Positions 50,107-60,286 of a stretch of DNA of 64,000 nucleotides are shown here, in pieces. Below the pieces are notes generated by a model. The model was not told the DNA's origin. It saw only the letters and a list, made by a program, of their open reading frames with translations, and made no database searches. The position numbers and the translations under genes were made by a program. The stretch is from Anaerolineae bacterium (GTDB lineage: Bacteria; Chloroflexota; Anaerolineae; Promineifilales; Promineifilaceae), in the NCBI GenBank assembly GCA_019637635.1, contig JAHBVI010000015.1, forward strand, positions 19,433 to 83,432, written 5' to 3'. Positions within the stretch are counted from its first letter, which is position 1. Each line of letters opens with the position of its first letter.

Positions 50107-50406
50107 CTACTTTTCTCCAATGGTAATGGTGGTTAGTGGCTGGTATAGGCCAGCGGTCACTAACAACTCTACTTTTCACTCAACGGATTGGCAATAATCA
50201 ACCGTCCGTAAAAGCCGGGCAATGGTAGACATCCGAGCCGGCGCGCGCTTTGCCCTACGGCGAAACAGGGTGTGATTTGTGCCTGTAGCCAAGACAGATA
50301 CAATGGTGAACATGGCCGAAATGGTTGGTTCTACAACCGGTAGCAAGTTTTGGTAGGCAATCTCCTATGGTAATCAATCTTCCCATTTCCCATCTCAACC
50401 AACCCC
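50107..50406. other. 300-bp divergent gap before the ABC permease
   Basis: It holds the inverted repeat at 50133-50163 and presumably the promoters of YitT and the permease pair. No gene or RNA is recognised. A GCCGGCGCGCGC stretch near 50239 is not part of a symmetrical structure. Confidence 0.5.
50133..50163. repeat. Inverted repeat TTAGTGGCTGGT (copy 2)
   Basis: TTAGTGGCTGGTATAGGCCA and the complementary end GCGGTCACTAA; the same family as 47262-47290. Confidence 0.75.
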
Positions 50407-51345
50407 ATGAACATTGAACGCATCCAGCATGATTCCCCACCCGCGACTAACCGCCGTTTTCGTCTGGGTTATGACAAAACCACCGGTTTGTTGCTCATTT
50501 CACCCTGGCTGGTGGGATTTTTGCTATTTAAGCTGCTGCCCATCCTGGCTTCGTTTGGGCTTTCGTTCACCAACTTTTACCTGTTGGAACCAGGCCAGAC
50601 CCGGTTTGTGGGGCTGGAGAATTATGCCCGGTTGTTAGCGGATGAAGCGGTGGGGTTTCTGATTGTGGCGACCATTAGCACGGCCGTGGCCACGATACCT
50701 TTACAATTGGTCGCTTCCACATTATTGGCCGCATTGTTGAGCAGTCCCCGGCTCAAAGCGCGCACCGCCCTACGCACCCTCTTTTTTCTGCCGAGCATCA
50801 TCCCCAGCGTCGCCATTCTCTTCATGTGGTTTGGGTTTGCCGATCCCAATGTCGGCTGGTTGAATCGGTTTATTTTACGGCCGTTGGGCCTCACCGGCTT
50901 CAACGATCTGTATTCCGATGCCGCCTATGCCCTGCTCATGGGCATCAACTCCCTCTGGGCCATTGGCCCCGGTATGCTCATCATGCTGGCTGCCATGCAA
51001 AGCGTCTCCTCTGAAATACAAGAGGCCGCGCGTGTGGATGGCGCTGGGCCGCTGCTGCGCTTCTTTCGCATCACCCTGCCGTTGATCACCCCCGCCATCT
51101 TCTTTGCCCTGGTCATCAACCTCATCGCCGTTTTTGGCGGCGTCATCCTGCTGGATCGCGGCAACACCTTTCGCGGCGGCGCATCTCCCTTCGATAGCTA
51201 CATCACCTACTGGATATTTGAGCAATGGCAGTTAGGGTATGCCGCCAGCCTGGCCTGGCTCTTTTTTGCGCTGGTCATGGTCGTTATCATTGCCCTCTTT
51301 ACCACCTCCCGCCGTTGGGTTTATTACCCGGATCGGGGGGATTGA
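50407..51345 (+). CDS. Sugar ABC transporter permease (MalF/UgpA-like)
   Basis: 312 residues with six predicted membrane segments. The permease EAA motif EIQEAARVDGAGPLLRFFRI lies at about 207-226 and contacts the ATPase. ISPWLVGFLLFKLLPILASF at the start is typical of carbohydrate permeases. It forms a pair with the next gene, but no solute-binding protein or ATPase gene is in the window. Substrate unknown. The ATG at 50407 follows CCAACCCC and has no strong ribosome site. Confidence 0.92.
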   Translation: MNIERIQHDSPPATNRRFRLGYDKTTGLLLISPWLVGFLLFKLLPILASFGLSFTNFYLLEPGQTRFVGLENYARLLADEAVGFLIVATISTAVATIPLQLVASTLLAALLSSPRLKARTALRTLFFLPSIIPSVAILFMWFGFADPNVGWLNRFILRPLGLTGFNDLYSDAAYALLMGINSLWAIGPGMLIMLAAMQSVSSEIQEAARVDGAGPLLRFFRITLPLITPAIFFALVINLIAVFGGVILLDRGNTFRGGASPFDSYITYWIFEQWQLGYAASLAWLFFALVMVVIIALFTTSRRWVYYPDRGD

Positions 51346-51366
51346 AAAAGCAATTGGAGTAACAAA

Positions 51367-52470
51367 TTGCCCAATTACCTGAACGAATCTATGCAAACAC
51401 AATCCACGCCCCCAAAAGCCGTTGTGCCCCACACCTACGTCAGTTTGCGCCGTTGGGAATTATTGGGGACGGCGTTGTTTAACCTGCTGGTATTTACTCT
51501 GCTCATCGCCTATCTATTCCCCATTCTCTACATCATTTCCACCGCCTTCATGGAGAGCGCCCAACTGCGAGACCGCAACGCGCCACCATACCCCGCCCGG
51601 CAGGTGCGTTTTGAATATGAAGGCAAGGAGCGAATGGTCTACAACGTGCCTTTTGCCGAAGGCCAGCGCCAATTAGCCCTGGTAGCGCCTGGCCGTACCA
51701 GCAGCGAATTTATTGACCCGCAGAACCCGGAAGCCGGCTTGATTCAATGGGAAGGTAACTGGCGCATCCTTGTGGGGGTATATGAATTTCATTGGACGTG
51801 GGAAAACTTCAACCTCCTCTTCCGCTCCCTCCGTTTGCCGCAAATGCTCAGGAATACCTTGTTGCTGGCCTTCATCACGGAAATAGGAGTGCTGCTTTCC
51901 TCGATTGTGGTCGCTTATGGTTTTGCCCGCTTCCCGTTGCCCGGCGGCAACTTCCTTTTTTATCTGATGATTGCCACCATTCTCATCCCGGAAAACGTGA
52001 CGCTCATTCCCACATACTACATTTTTGCGCGTGTGCTGCATTGGGATGGTTCCTGGCTGCCGCTTGTGGTCCCCTTCTTTTTCGGCAATGCTGTCTACAT
52101 TTTCCTGCTGCGGCAAAACTTCAGGAGCATCCCCAAAGAGATGGACGAGGCCGCCATGCTGGATGGCGCCGGGCCAATTCGCACCCTGTTTTCGGTCATT
52201 CTGCCGCAGTCCTGGCCGGTGGTTATCACCGTTTCTCTGCTGCACTTCTTTTACATGTGGAACGAAACGCGCCAGGCGGCGCTCTATCTCAGCACCCGCC
52301 GCGACCTGATTCCCGTTTCTTTTGGTATCCAGAATTTTCAATCGCTCTCCCCGGTGATCAACCAGCTTGAGGCCAGCGCGCTGCTGATTATGATTGTGCC
52401 GGTGCTGGTGCTGCTGCTTTCGCAGCGTCACTTTATGCGCAACCTGGTCATTACCGGCGCTGAAAGGTAA
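51367..52470 (+). CDS. Sugar ABC transporter permease (MalG-like) with a periplasmic insertion
   Basis: 367 residues, longer than the usual 270-290. The TTG at 51367 has GGAG 7 nt upstream; an ATG at 51391 is the alternative. EAA motif: PKEMDEAAMLDGAGPIRTLF. Between the first and second membrane segments lies an extra domain of about 80 residues (ARQVRFEYEGKERMVYNVPF ... FIDPQNPEAGLIQW) that may contact the solute-binding protein. It is found in some relatives. The rest is a normal MalG-type permease. The hairpin at 52484-52526 follows. Confidence 0.9.
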   Translation: MPNYLNESMQTQSTPPKAVVPHTYVSLRRWELLGTALFNLLVFTLLIAYLFPILYIISTAFMESAQLRDRNAPPYPARQVRFEYEGKERMVYNVPFAEGQRQLALVAPGRTSSEFIDPQNPEAGLIQWEGNWRILVGVYEFHWTWENFNLLFRSLRLPQMLRNTLLLAFITEIGVLLSSIVVAYGFARFPLPGGNFLFYLMIATILIPENVTLIPTYYIFARVLHWDGSWLPLVVPFFFGNAVYIFLLRQNFRSIPKEMDEAAMLDGAGPIRTLFSVILPQSWPVVITVSLLHFFYMWNETRQAALYLSTRRDLIPVSFGIQNFQSLSPVINQLEASALLIMIVPVLVLLLSQRHFMRNLVITGAER

Positions 52471-52483
52471 GTAAATTCTGTTC

Positions 52484-52526
52484 GGAGGGGAGGCTTTAGC
52501 CGACCTTCGGCTAAAGCCTCCCCTCC
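52484..52526 (+). terminator. 20-bp perfect hairpin after the permease, sharing the MITE core
   Basis: GGAGGGGAGGCTTTAGCCGA (52484-52503) and its exact complement (52507-52526) around CCT. Same core as in the 102-bp MITE copies, but without their terminal repeats. It may end the permease transcript. Confidence 0.85.
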
Positions 52527-52528
52527 GG

Positions 52529-53860
52529 ATGATAACAACGTTTATGCCATCAACCCCTTCAAGACGCACTATTTTTTTCATCTGGGCAGGCTGGGCGGTC
52601 ATTATGCTGCTTTACCATATCTGGGCGCCGGCCCGGTTGACCGTGCAGCGGCCCGATCGCGCGTTAAGCTGGTCGGCCGAATCTACCCGTTCCGGTGGCC
52701 CCCAGGACAACAAGTATTATTTGCAGGAACCCTTCCTTAACCGGCATGTGGCCTGGGATTCTGAGTATTACCTGGCTATTGCCCTTGGTGGTTATGAAGA
52801 CCCGCACCCAGATCGGGTGGGGGAATCGTTTGGCATAGTGCGCACCGGCGGTGGGTTTTGGCCTTTTGTTGTGCCCGAAAGTCAGGGAGAAGCCCGCGCC
52901 GGCATTTCGCTTAGTTATGCCTTTTTCCCCTTTTATCCCTTCCTGATTCGGCTATTGACGCCTTTGTTAGGCTTGTTAGGGCTGACGCCGTTGGCGGCGG
53001 CGGCCTTAGCCGGGGTGGCTATTTCGCTGTTGGGGACTCTGGCGGCAGTTATGGCTCTGTTTGAATTGGGCCGGGATGAATTGGGGGCGGAAGGGGGGCT
53101 GCGCGCGGCTTTTTATTTACTCATCTTCCCCAGCGCCTTTTTCCTGGCAGTGGTGTATACGGAGGGGTTGTTTTTAGGGCTGGCCTTTTCCAGTTTGCTG
53201 CTGCGGCGGCGGGGCTATTGGGGCTGGGCGGCGTTGTTGGCGGTGTTGGCGACCTTTACACGGGCGGCAGGGGTGCTGCTGGTGGTGCCGCTGTTGATGT
53301 CTTGGGTGAAAGAAGGGGAGTGGCTGGAACTGGATATGGAATGGCGGCAGGTTTATTTCCGGGGATTGCCCTGGAGAGCCATCGGCCATGCGCTGGTGGT
53401 GTTTGCGCCGCTGCTGGCGTTTGTGGTCTGGCGGATGTCTTATTTTGGCATGGCTTTTAGTCGGGTGGAGGATGCGTTTTTTGGGCGTGGTTTTCTCGAT
53501 TTACTGGGAACCTATTGGGCCTGGCGGCAGGCGTTTTACAGTATGGTGGGCAGTAATCCGCAGGCGACGGCGTATTATGTGGTGGAATTTGGGGCGATTG
53601 TGTTGGCGTTTACGGCCTGTATTGCCGGACTGCGCCAATATCCTGACCTGGCCTGGTTTGGGCTGCTGGTTGTGGTTTTGTCGTTTGCCAGCGGCCCGGC
53701 CCAGGGGATGCACCGCTATGTGCTGGCAGCGCCGCCGGTCTTTTTGTTTTTGAGCCGGTGGGGGGAGAGACCGGCTTTTGACCGCGTGTGGACGATTGCC
53801 AGTGTGCTGTTGATGGGGGTGATGGCGATGATGTTTATGTTTGATATGTGGGCGGGGTAG
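52529..53860 (+). CDS. PIG-V-like membrane mannosyltransferase
   Basis: 443 residues with about 9-10 hydrophobic segments. Family features of Mannosyl_trans2/PIG-V (GT-C): HVAWDSEYYLAIALGGYED (W-D-x-x-Y-Y), AFFPFYPFLIRLL, and the FPSAFFLAVVYTEGLFLGLA stretch. It probably adds a sugar from a polyprenyl donor outside the membrane. The start at 52529 or ATG 52544 is undecided; both have weak ribosome sites. It follows the ABC permeases by 58 bp, but a shared role is not certain. ACGGCCGT is absent from this gene and from the permease before it. Confidence 0.85.
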   Translation: MITTFMPSTPSRRTIFFIWAGWAVIMLLYHIWAPARLTVQRPDRALSWSAESTRSGGPQDNKYYLQEPFLNRHVAWDSEYYLAIALGGYEDPHPDRVGESFGIVRTGGGFWPFVVPESQGEARAGISLSYAFFPFYPFLIRLLTPLLGLLGLTPLAAAALAGVAISLLGTLAAVMALFELGRDELGAEGGLRAAFYLLIFPSAFFLAVVYTEGLFLGLAFSSLLLRRRGYWGWAALLAVLATFTRAAGVLLVVPLLMSWVKEGEWLELDMEWRQVYFRGLPWRAIGHALVVFAPLLAFVVWRMSYFGMAFSRVEDAFFGRGFLDLLGTYWAWRQAFYSMVGSNPQATAYYVVEFGAIVLAFTACIAGLRQYPDLAWFGLLVVVLSFASGPAQGMHRYVLAAPPVFLFLSRWGERPAFDRVWTIASVLLMGVMAMMFMFDMWAG

Positions 53861-53867
53861 GCGGTGG

Positions 53868-53937
53868 TCGGTAATCGGTAATCCGTAATCCGTAATCCGA
53901 TTACGGTTTACGGTTCACGGTTTACGGTTCACAGGCC
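53868..53937. repeat. Heptamer array (GTAATCC / GTTTACG)
   Basis: GTAATCC three times, then GATTACG, GTTTACG, GTTCACG, GTTTACG and GTTCACA. Confidence 0.85.
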
Positions 53938-54017
53938 GGGTGTGACGATCTTCACGGGAAAAACAGGCTAAAGGGCATACGGCCGTACTCCCATCCCCGG
54001 TATTATTTTAAGAGCGA

Positions 54018-55787
<1,770 letters not shown>

Positions 55788-55788
<1 letters not shown>

Positions 55789-56423
55789 TGAAAATCTACG
55801 ACCTGACTCTACCCATAACGCCTGATCTCATCGTCTGGCCCGGTGATCCGCCGCTGCAATTTTCGCAGCCATACCACCTGGAACGCGGCGACATTTGCAC
55901 CGTCACCCGGCTGAGCCTGAGTGTGCATACCGGCACCCATCTGGATGCATCGGCCCATTTTGTGCGCGGCGGCGCCGGCGTGGAGGCGCTGGCCTTGTCC
56001 ACCCTCATCGGCCCGGCGCTGGTGGTAGAGGCATTGACGGTACCGGCGCTGACGGCGGCGGTGTTGGCGGCGCTGCCCATTCCGCCCGGCACGGAGCGAC
56101 TGCTGCTGAAAACGGACAATGCCGCCCGCTGGACGGCCGGTGAGACCACTTTTTATGAGGAGTATGTGGCGGTTACGGCCGATGGCGCCCGCTGGCTGGT
56201 GGACAATGGCGTCAAGCTGATTGGCGTAGATTATCTGTCGGTTGCGCCGTTTGCGGAACTGGTGGAGCCGCACGAGATTTTGCTGAAAGCGGGCGTCATC
56301 CCGGTGGAGGGGCTTAACCTGAATGGCGTCCCGCCCGGTGTTTACCAGTTGGTGTGCCTGCCGCTGCTCATTCCCGGCAGCGATGGTGCGCCTTGCCGGG
56401 CGGTGCTGTTGGCAGCGGATTAA
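55788..56423 (+). CDS. Cyclase-family metal hydrolase (kynurenine formamidase-like)
   Basis: 211 residues. HTGTHLDASAHF (His47, His51, Asp53, His57) is the zinc motif of the cyclase family (PF04199), which includes KynB. DLTLPITPDLIVWPGDPPLQ starts it. Reaction not certain: the family includes arylformamidases, isatin hydrolases and others. The ATG shares its A with the TGA of malic enzyme, so translation is coupled. It overlaps the convergent FHA gene by four bases. Confidence 0.88.
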
Positions 56424-57430
56424 AGCTGTGTGCGGGCAATTTCCAGTGGGCTGACGGCCAGGATGGTGAGCGCCGCTTCCAGGCGTTGGCGCAGGTTGGC
56501 CGGTGCGGCGCGGGTGGGGGAGATGGCGGCGATCATATTGTCGGCAAGCTCTTCGATGGCCTGTTCCAGGAGGGTGACGGGATGTTTGCGATCTCGAATG
56601 GTGAATTCGGTGTATTGATCGCGCCAGGGCGCCAGGTGCCGCTGTAGCAGGTGCAGCGTTTGCGGATTGAGTTCCAGATTGATGGCGATGCCGTTAGGTT
56701 TTTCGTGGATTTCAAAAATATAGATGTCGCGGGGTGGCTGCCCTTGTGAGAGGGCGACGATTTCTTGTAGTTCGTTGACGGCTTGCAGAAAGGGGGACAA
56801 CTGCATGAGCAGGTAGGGCGGGCGTAAGATGTGGGGGTGATTTTCCAGGGTATTGCGCCCTTTTACCAGAACGGTGAGTCGTTTAACGGCCGTATGCGCC
56901 GCCTTGAAACACACAACAACGGTGAGCAGCCCCAACCGTATCTGATCGCCGCTTTGCAGGTGGTAAACTTTGCCAGGTTCCAGCATTTGCTGGTTGAGCC
57001 AGGTGCCATTGGTGCTGCCCAGGTCGCTGCACGTGAAACCACCGGTGGCCGGCAAGATAACGGCATGGCGGCGGGAAACGCTGTGCCCCAACTGGCTGAG
57101 TTGGGAAATATCCACCATCTGTTCGCCGGTATTGGCCGCGTCGCGCCCCAATATCAGATTTCTGACGATGGGAAAGATGAGGGGTTCGGCGCTGCTGCTG
57201 ACAAACAGGGCCAGACTGCCGTCAGACAAGGTATTCAAGGTTTTGTCGTATTGGGCTTTATAGGTATTGCTGCCCCAGATGATTTCCTGTCGTTTTCGTT
57301 CCGTTTCCAGTTGGGGGTCTTGGGCTATCAGGGGGGCGCCACAATGCTGGCAATGGGCGGCGCGCCATTGGTTGGTATGCTGGCAAAAAATACAAAACAG
57401 GCCGTCCTTTCCATTTGGTGATTGGTTCAT
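56420..57430 (-). CDS. FHA-domain protein with N-terminal zinc ribbon
   Basis: 336 residues from the ATG at 57430. A zinc ribbon at about 13-30 has two CxxC pairs (CIFCQHTNQWRAAHCQHC). An FHA domain lies at about 90-175 (NLILGRDAANTGEQMVDISQ; GHSVSRRHAVI; SDLGSTNGTWLN), which binds phosphothreonine. The C-terminal about 130 residues are helical and unrecognised. No kinase is nearby. It may act as a phosphoprotein-binding adaptor. The gene ends inside the last codon of the convergent cyclase gene. Confidence 0.88.
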   Translation of the reverse strand: MNQSPNGKDGLFCIFCQHTNQWRAAHCQHCGAPLIAQDPQLETERKRQEIIWGSNTYKAQYDKTLNTLSDGSLALFVSSSAEPLIFPIVRNLILGRDAANTGEQMVDISQLSQLGHSVSRRHAVILPATGGFTCSDLGSTNGTWLNQQMLEPGKVYHLQSGDQIRLGLLTVVVCFKAAHTAVKRLTVLVKGRNTLENHPHILRPPYLLMQLSPFLQAVNELQEIVALSQGQPPRDIYIFEIHEKPNGIAINLELNPQTLHLLQRHLAPWRDQYTEFTIRDRKHPVTLLEQAIEELADNMIAAISPTRAAPANLRQRLEAALTILAVSPLEIARTQL

Positions 57431-57500
57431 CACCATTATTGTATGGATAAGGCACGGCCGTGAAAATGAGAGAAAGATGCTATGGGATGAACCGCGCCGG

Positions 57501-57902
57501 TTAAGCCGACAACCTTTTGTCGCGCAGCAAGATCAGGTCAATGCGGTGTTCATGGGCATAATCGAGCAGGGAAACGGCCGTGTCTTCCACCAGACTATCT
57601 ACCTTCACCCCTGCCTGCTGCGTCTGCGCCTGCAAGCCACGCAGCGCCGTAAACAACGCTTCCTCATCCAGATCATCATCACGCCCCACGTGCAGCAGCA
57701 CCAATTCGGCCGAAGGTGTCATTTCCAGCGCCACTTCAATGTCTGGGTCGTCTATACATTCGCTGTCAAACGGCAGCAGCAAGCGCCGAAAAGCCGGTTT
57801 GTCCGACGCCGACAGAAGCGTTTTGGCTGAATTCACCGGTAAACACGGTACCAATTCCGATTTTTCTGAAAGACGTGAATTTTGTTTTGTATAAACGGCC
57901 AT
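57501..57902 (-). CDS. Universal stress protein-like protein
   Basis: 133 residues. The middle and end follow the UspA fold: RLLLPFDSECIDDPDIEVAL, AELVLLHVG, and a final ILLRDKRL. The nucleotide-binding G-x2-G-x9-G-S/T motif is not found, so it would not bind ATP as UspA does. The start at 57902 has GAGGA upstream. The gene stands alone upstream of the FHA gene and downstream of a gap. Function not known. Confidence 0.65.
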   Translation of the reverse strand: MAVYTKQNSRLSEKSELVPCLPVNSAKTLLSASDKPAFRRLLLPFDSECIDDPDIEVALEMTPSAELVLLHVGRDDDLDEEALFTALRGLQAQTQQAGVKVDSLVEDTAVSLLDYAHEHRIDLILLRDKRLSA

Positions 57903-58099
57903 CTTATCCTCCTCCGCACCTTCCTCCGTGCGGACCGCCCTGTTTGCAGTGGTGGCAACCCCTTCAGGCGGAAATGTAAGAACTTCATGCAGTGACTACA
58001 GTGTAAAAGATTATTACCCCTGGCACAACAAAATTTCCGGGTTTCCCGGTGGCTTAATGGTGGTCTAATGGTGCCTTCATCAGTAGTGCTAACGGGTCG

Positions 58100-58127
58100 T
58101 TGACATCTATTACTTTTTCCTGATAAT
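58100..58127 (+). promoter_or_regulatory. Candidate sigma-70 promoter for the pilin gene
   Basis: TTGACA at 58100-58105 and GATAAT at 58122-58127 with a 16-nt spacer, 54 nt upstream of the pilin start codon. Confidence 0.65.
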
Positions 58128-58181
58128 CTTTTGCCCATTAACAATTTATCCTTGTCTGTTCTAATTTTTGGAGATGATCTC

Positions 58182-58331
58182 ATGTTATTCATAAAGGAAG
58201 GACAGGAAGGCCAGGGATTGATGGAATACGCGCTGGTGTTGGTGTTTATTGCGGTCGTGATCATCGCCATTCTGACGGTGTTAGGCCCGCAAATAGGCAA
58301 CATGTACAGCCGGGTTACCGTCGCCTTTTAA
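58182..58331 (+). CDS. Flp-type (class III) pilin
   Basis: 49 residues. EGQEGQGLMEYALVLVFIA then VVIIAILTVLG has the class III prepilin cleavage signature (G-x-x-x-E-Y) before a hydrophobic helix, as in Flp/Fap pilins of Tad systems. The ATG at 58182 has GGAG upstream and a good promoter. No other tad genes are in the window, so assembly genes must lie elsewhere. A strong terminator follows at 58348. Confidence 0.88.
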   Translation: MLFIKEGQEGQGLMEYALVLVFIAVVIIAILTVLGPQIGNMYSRVTVAF

Positions 58332-58347
58332 GGGGTATTCTCTGGTC

Positions 58348-58378
58348 AGCGCCTCGCCAACGCGAGGCGCTTTTTTTT
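58348..58378 (+). terminator. Terminator after the pilin gene
   Basis: AGCGCCTCGC / GCGAGGCGCT stem with a CAAC loop and a run of seven T. Confidence 0.92.
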
Positions 58379-58420
58379 GTGTTATAATCGCCGCCTAAAT
58401 GGCGAGGAACTTGACGACAC

Positions 58421-58960
58421 ATGACCATCCCTTCATTTGAGACCATCCAATCCTACCTGACAATTTTTGCCGCCATTACCGGCGCGCTCCTGGCAGCCTT
58501 GTGGATTAGCCTGGTGATTTGGGCATTTCGGGATATGCGCGCCCGCTCGCGTGACCCGTTTGCGCAACTGCTGGCGGCATTGGTGGTGGCGGCGCTGCCG
58601 GTGGTGGGCATCATCATCTACCTGATTTTGCGGCCGCGCGAGACGCTGGCGGAAGCATATGAACGGGCGTTGGAAGAAGAGGCTCTGCTGCAAGAAATTG
58701 AGGAAAGACCGCGCTGCCCTGGCTGCTCCCGTACCACTGAACCTAACTGGTTACTGTGCCCCTACTGCCACACACGCTTGAAAAAAGCGTGCCCGGATTG
58801 CAACTCCTTACTGGATTTGCAATGGAATATCTGCCCGTTTTGCGGTAATCATCACATTGATCCCTATCAGGCAGAGGCGGGCGGCGGCACGGCCGTGCCC
58901 CCCACAACCGCACCTACCAACGGCAACTTCCCATCCCCCATCCAGGAACCAGAACCATAA
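58421..58960 (+). CDS. Membrane protein with double zinc ribbon
   Basis: 179 residues. Two membrane segments (about 14-36 and 47-69) are followed by a coiled stretch and two zinc ribbons: CPGCSRTTEPNWLLCPYCHT (about 99-118) and CPDCNSLLDLQWNICPFCG (about 124-142). The end is Pro/Thr-rich. It resembles PLDc_N-type membrane regions joined to DZANK-like ribbons. Probably a membrane-bound adaptor. Start ATG at 58421. Function unknown. Confidence 0.8.
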   Translation: MTIPSFETIQSYLTIFAAITGALLAALWISLVIWAFRDMRARSRDPFAQLLAALVVAALPVVGIIIYLILRPRETLAEAYERALEEEALLQEIEERPRCPGCSRTTEPNWLLCPYCHTRLKKACPDCNSLLDLQWNICPFCGNHHIDPYQAEAGGGTAVPPTTAPTNGNFPSPIQEPEP

Positions 58961-58974
58961 CAAAACGACCTGCC

Positions 58975-58998
58975 AACCGGCAGGTCGTCCTGTTTATT
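58975..58998. terminator. Hairpin after the zinc-ribbon gene
   Basis: ACGACCTGCC / GGCAGGTCGT with loop AACC; followed by CCTGTTTATT. Confidence 0.75.
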
Positions 58999-59052
58999 CC
59001 AACTGTAATCGTTCTCAGGTCTACTGTGAATAGATAAAGTTCTTTGTTGCCG

Positions 59053-59463
59053 TTATGCCTTTGAAGGGCCGATGTATTGGGCGTCGCCAAAACCCAAAAG
59101 CAGATACCCTATTGCCTGGAAAAGCCACAACAACACAACGCCATATAGCGTATCTTTCCCAAAAGCCTTGGCTACATCAATGGCGATGAGTAGGGATACA
59201 ATGATATTGACGAAAGGAATGAAGTATAAAAGAACCCACCATCCGGGGCGTCCGGCAATCAGGCATAGCACGTACAAATTATAGATGGGGATGATGGCGG
59301 CCCAACCTGGCTGCCCGGCTTTTTCAAAGGTTTTCCAAAAGCCGGCAATGATCAGCACAACAAAGGCCAACCAGCAGATTGCCCACACGCCGCCAAACAA
59401 TGCGCCGATAATACCCCCACCGTCGTCTTGTAGGATATTGGCTAAAATTGGTAAGAAGGTCAT
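59053..59463 (-). CDS. DUF5684-like membrane protein, copy 1
   Basis: 136 residues, four predicted membrane segments. Core pattern W-K-T-F-E-K-A-G-Q-P-G-W-A-A-I-I-P-I-Y-N followed by AGRPGWWVLLYFIPFVNIIV is the DUF5684 signature. Start ATG at 59463 with GAGAG upstream. It is a paralogue of the next gene (59673), with about 40% identity by eye. Function unknown; such proteins are often next to secretion or signal-peptidase genes, but none is here. Confidence 0.85.
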   Translation of the reverse strand: MTFLPILANILQDDGGGIIGALFGGVWAICWLAFVVLIIAGFWKTFEKAGQPGWAAIIPIYNLYVLCLIAGRPGWWVLLYFIPFVNIIVSLLIAIDVAKAFGKDTLYGVVLLWLFQAIGYLLLGFGDAQYIGPSKA

Positions 59464-59672
59464 TGTTTACTCTCCTGTGTTTTGCTCTGTAGCCAGAGAC
59501 GATTACATACCTATTGTATTATGTTAGCCAGAAGTCGCGCCAGAAGTCAATCATAACAATGAATAACAGGGCAGTGGATGGGAAACTGAGCGGATAGATG
59601 ATCTGTACGGCCGTCACGCTCTCCCGTAGCGCGCCAATGGGCAACGGCCGTACCCGGTACCAGGCCAATGAC

Positions 59673-60044
59673 TCAATTCCCCGACGGCTTCCGATAAGTC
59701 GCGTCCGAAAAGCCCAACACCAGATACATGACCCAGGGCAGGAAAAAGAGCAAGATGCCGGTAAGCGTGGTTTTGCCAAAGGCGTAAGCCGTGTCCAGCG
59801 CCACCATCAGCCAGATGACCAGGTTCAGGATAGGCACAAAAAACATCAGCATCCACCAGCCAGGGCGCCCCGACAATTTTACCATGAAATACCAGTTGAG
59901 AATGGGGACAATGGCCATCCAGCCCGGCTCCCCCGCTTTGGCCAATGTTTTCCACAAACCGGCGGCAAAGACCACGTACAGCGCCAGACCAAAAATAGAA
60001 CTCAGGGTTGTAATCGTAGCGATATTGTCAGCAGATAATGTCAC
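59673..60044 (-). CDS. DUF5684-like membrane protein, copy 2
   Basis: 123 residues, three to four membrane segments. WKTLAKAGEPGWMAIVPILNWY and SGRPGWWMLMFFVPILNLVI repeat the pattern of the first copy. Start ATG at 60044 with AGGAGA upstream. The two genes lie in tandem on the minus strand with 209 bp in between. Function unknown. Confidence 0.85.
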   Translation of the reverse strand: MTLSADNIATITTLSSIFGLALYVVFAAGLWKTLAKAGEPGWMAIVPILNWYFMVKLSGRPGWWMLMFFVPILNLVIWLMVALDTAYAFGKTTLTGILLFFLPWVMYLVLGFSDATYRKPSGN

Positions 60045-60238
60045 GAGAAATCTCCTTTAGGTTATGCTCCCGGTTACTTATATCTCATAATCGGTGGGCT
60101 GACAATGATGTTTTACGTTTCCGCTTTTTGCCAATATACTTGGGTCTTGAACCCTGGCAAAGGGCATCAGCCCTTACCATTCCACAACTCGAAGCAGTTC
60201 AACTTGGGTGTGACACACCCCGATGAATGGAAATTCAT

Positions 60239-60271
60239 CCTTCATCCTTCATAATTCATAATTCATAATTT
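60239..60271. repeat. Heptamer array (CATAATT)
   Basis: CATCCTT twice and CATAATT three times upstream of acs. Same type as the TGAATTA array at 25364 read on the other strand. Confidence 0.75.
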
Positions 60272-60286
60272 CCAGAGGAGGCTGAT

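Noticed and set aside
57903..58099. Possible riboswitch or small RNA upstream of the pilin gene
   Set aside because: Short CCTCC/GGAGG-type complementarity only; no known riboswitch pattern recognised.
59519..59779. 86-codon frame between the two DUF5684 genes
   Set aside because: Mostly overlaps the second DUF5684 gene in another frame, without a ribosome site.
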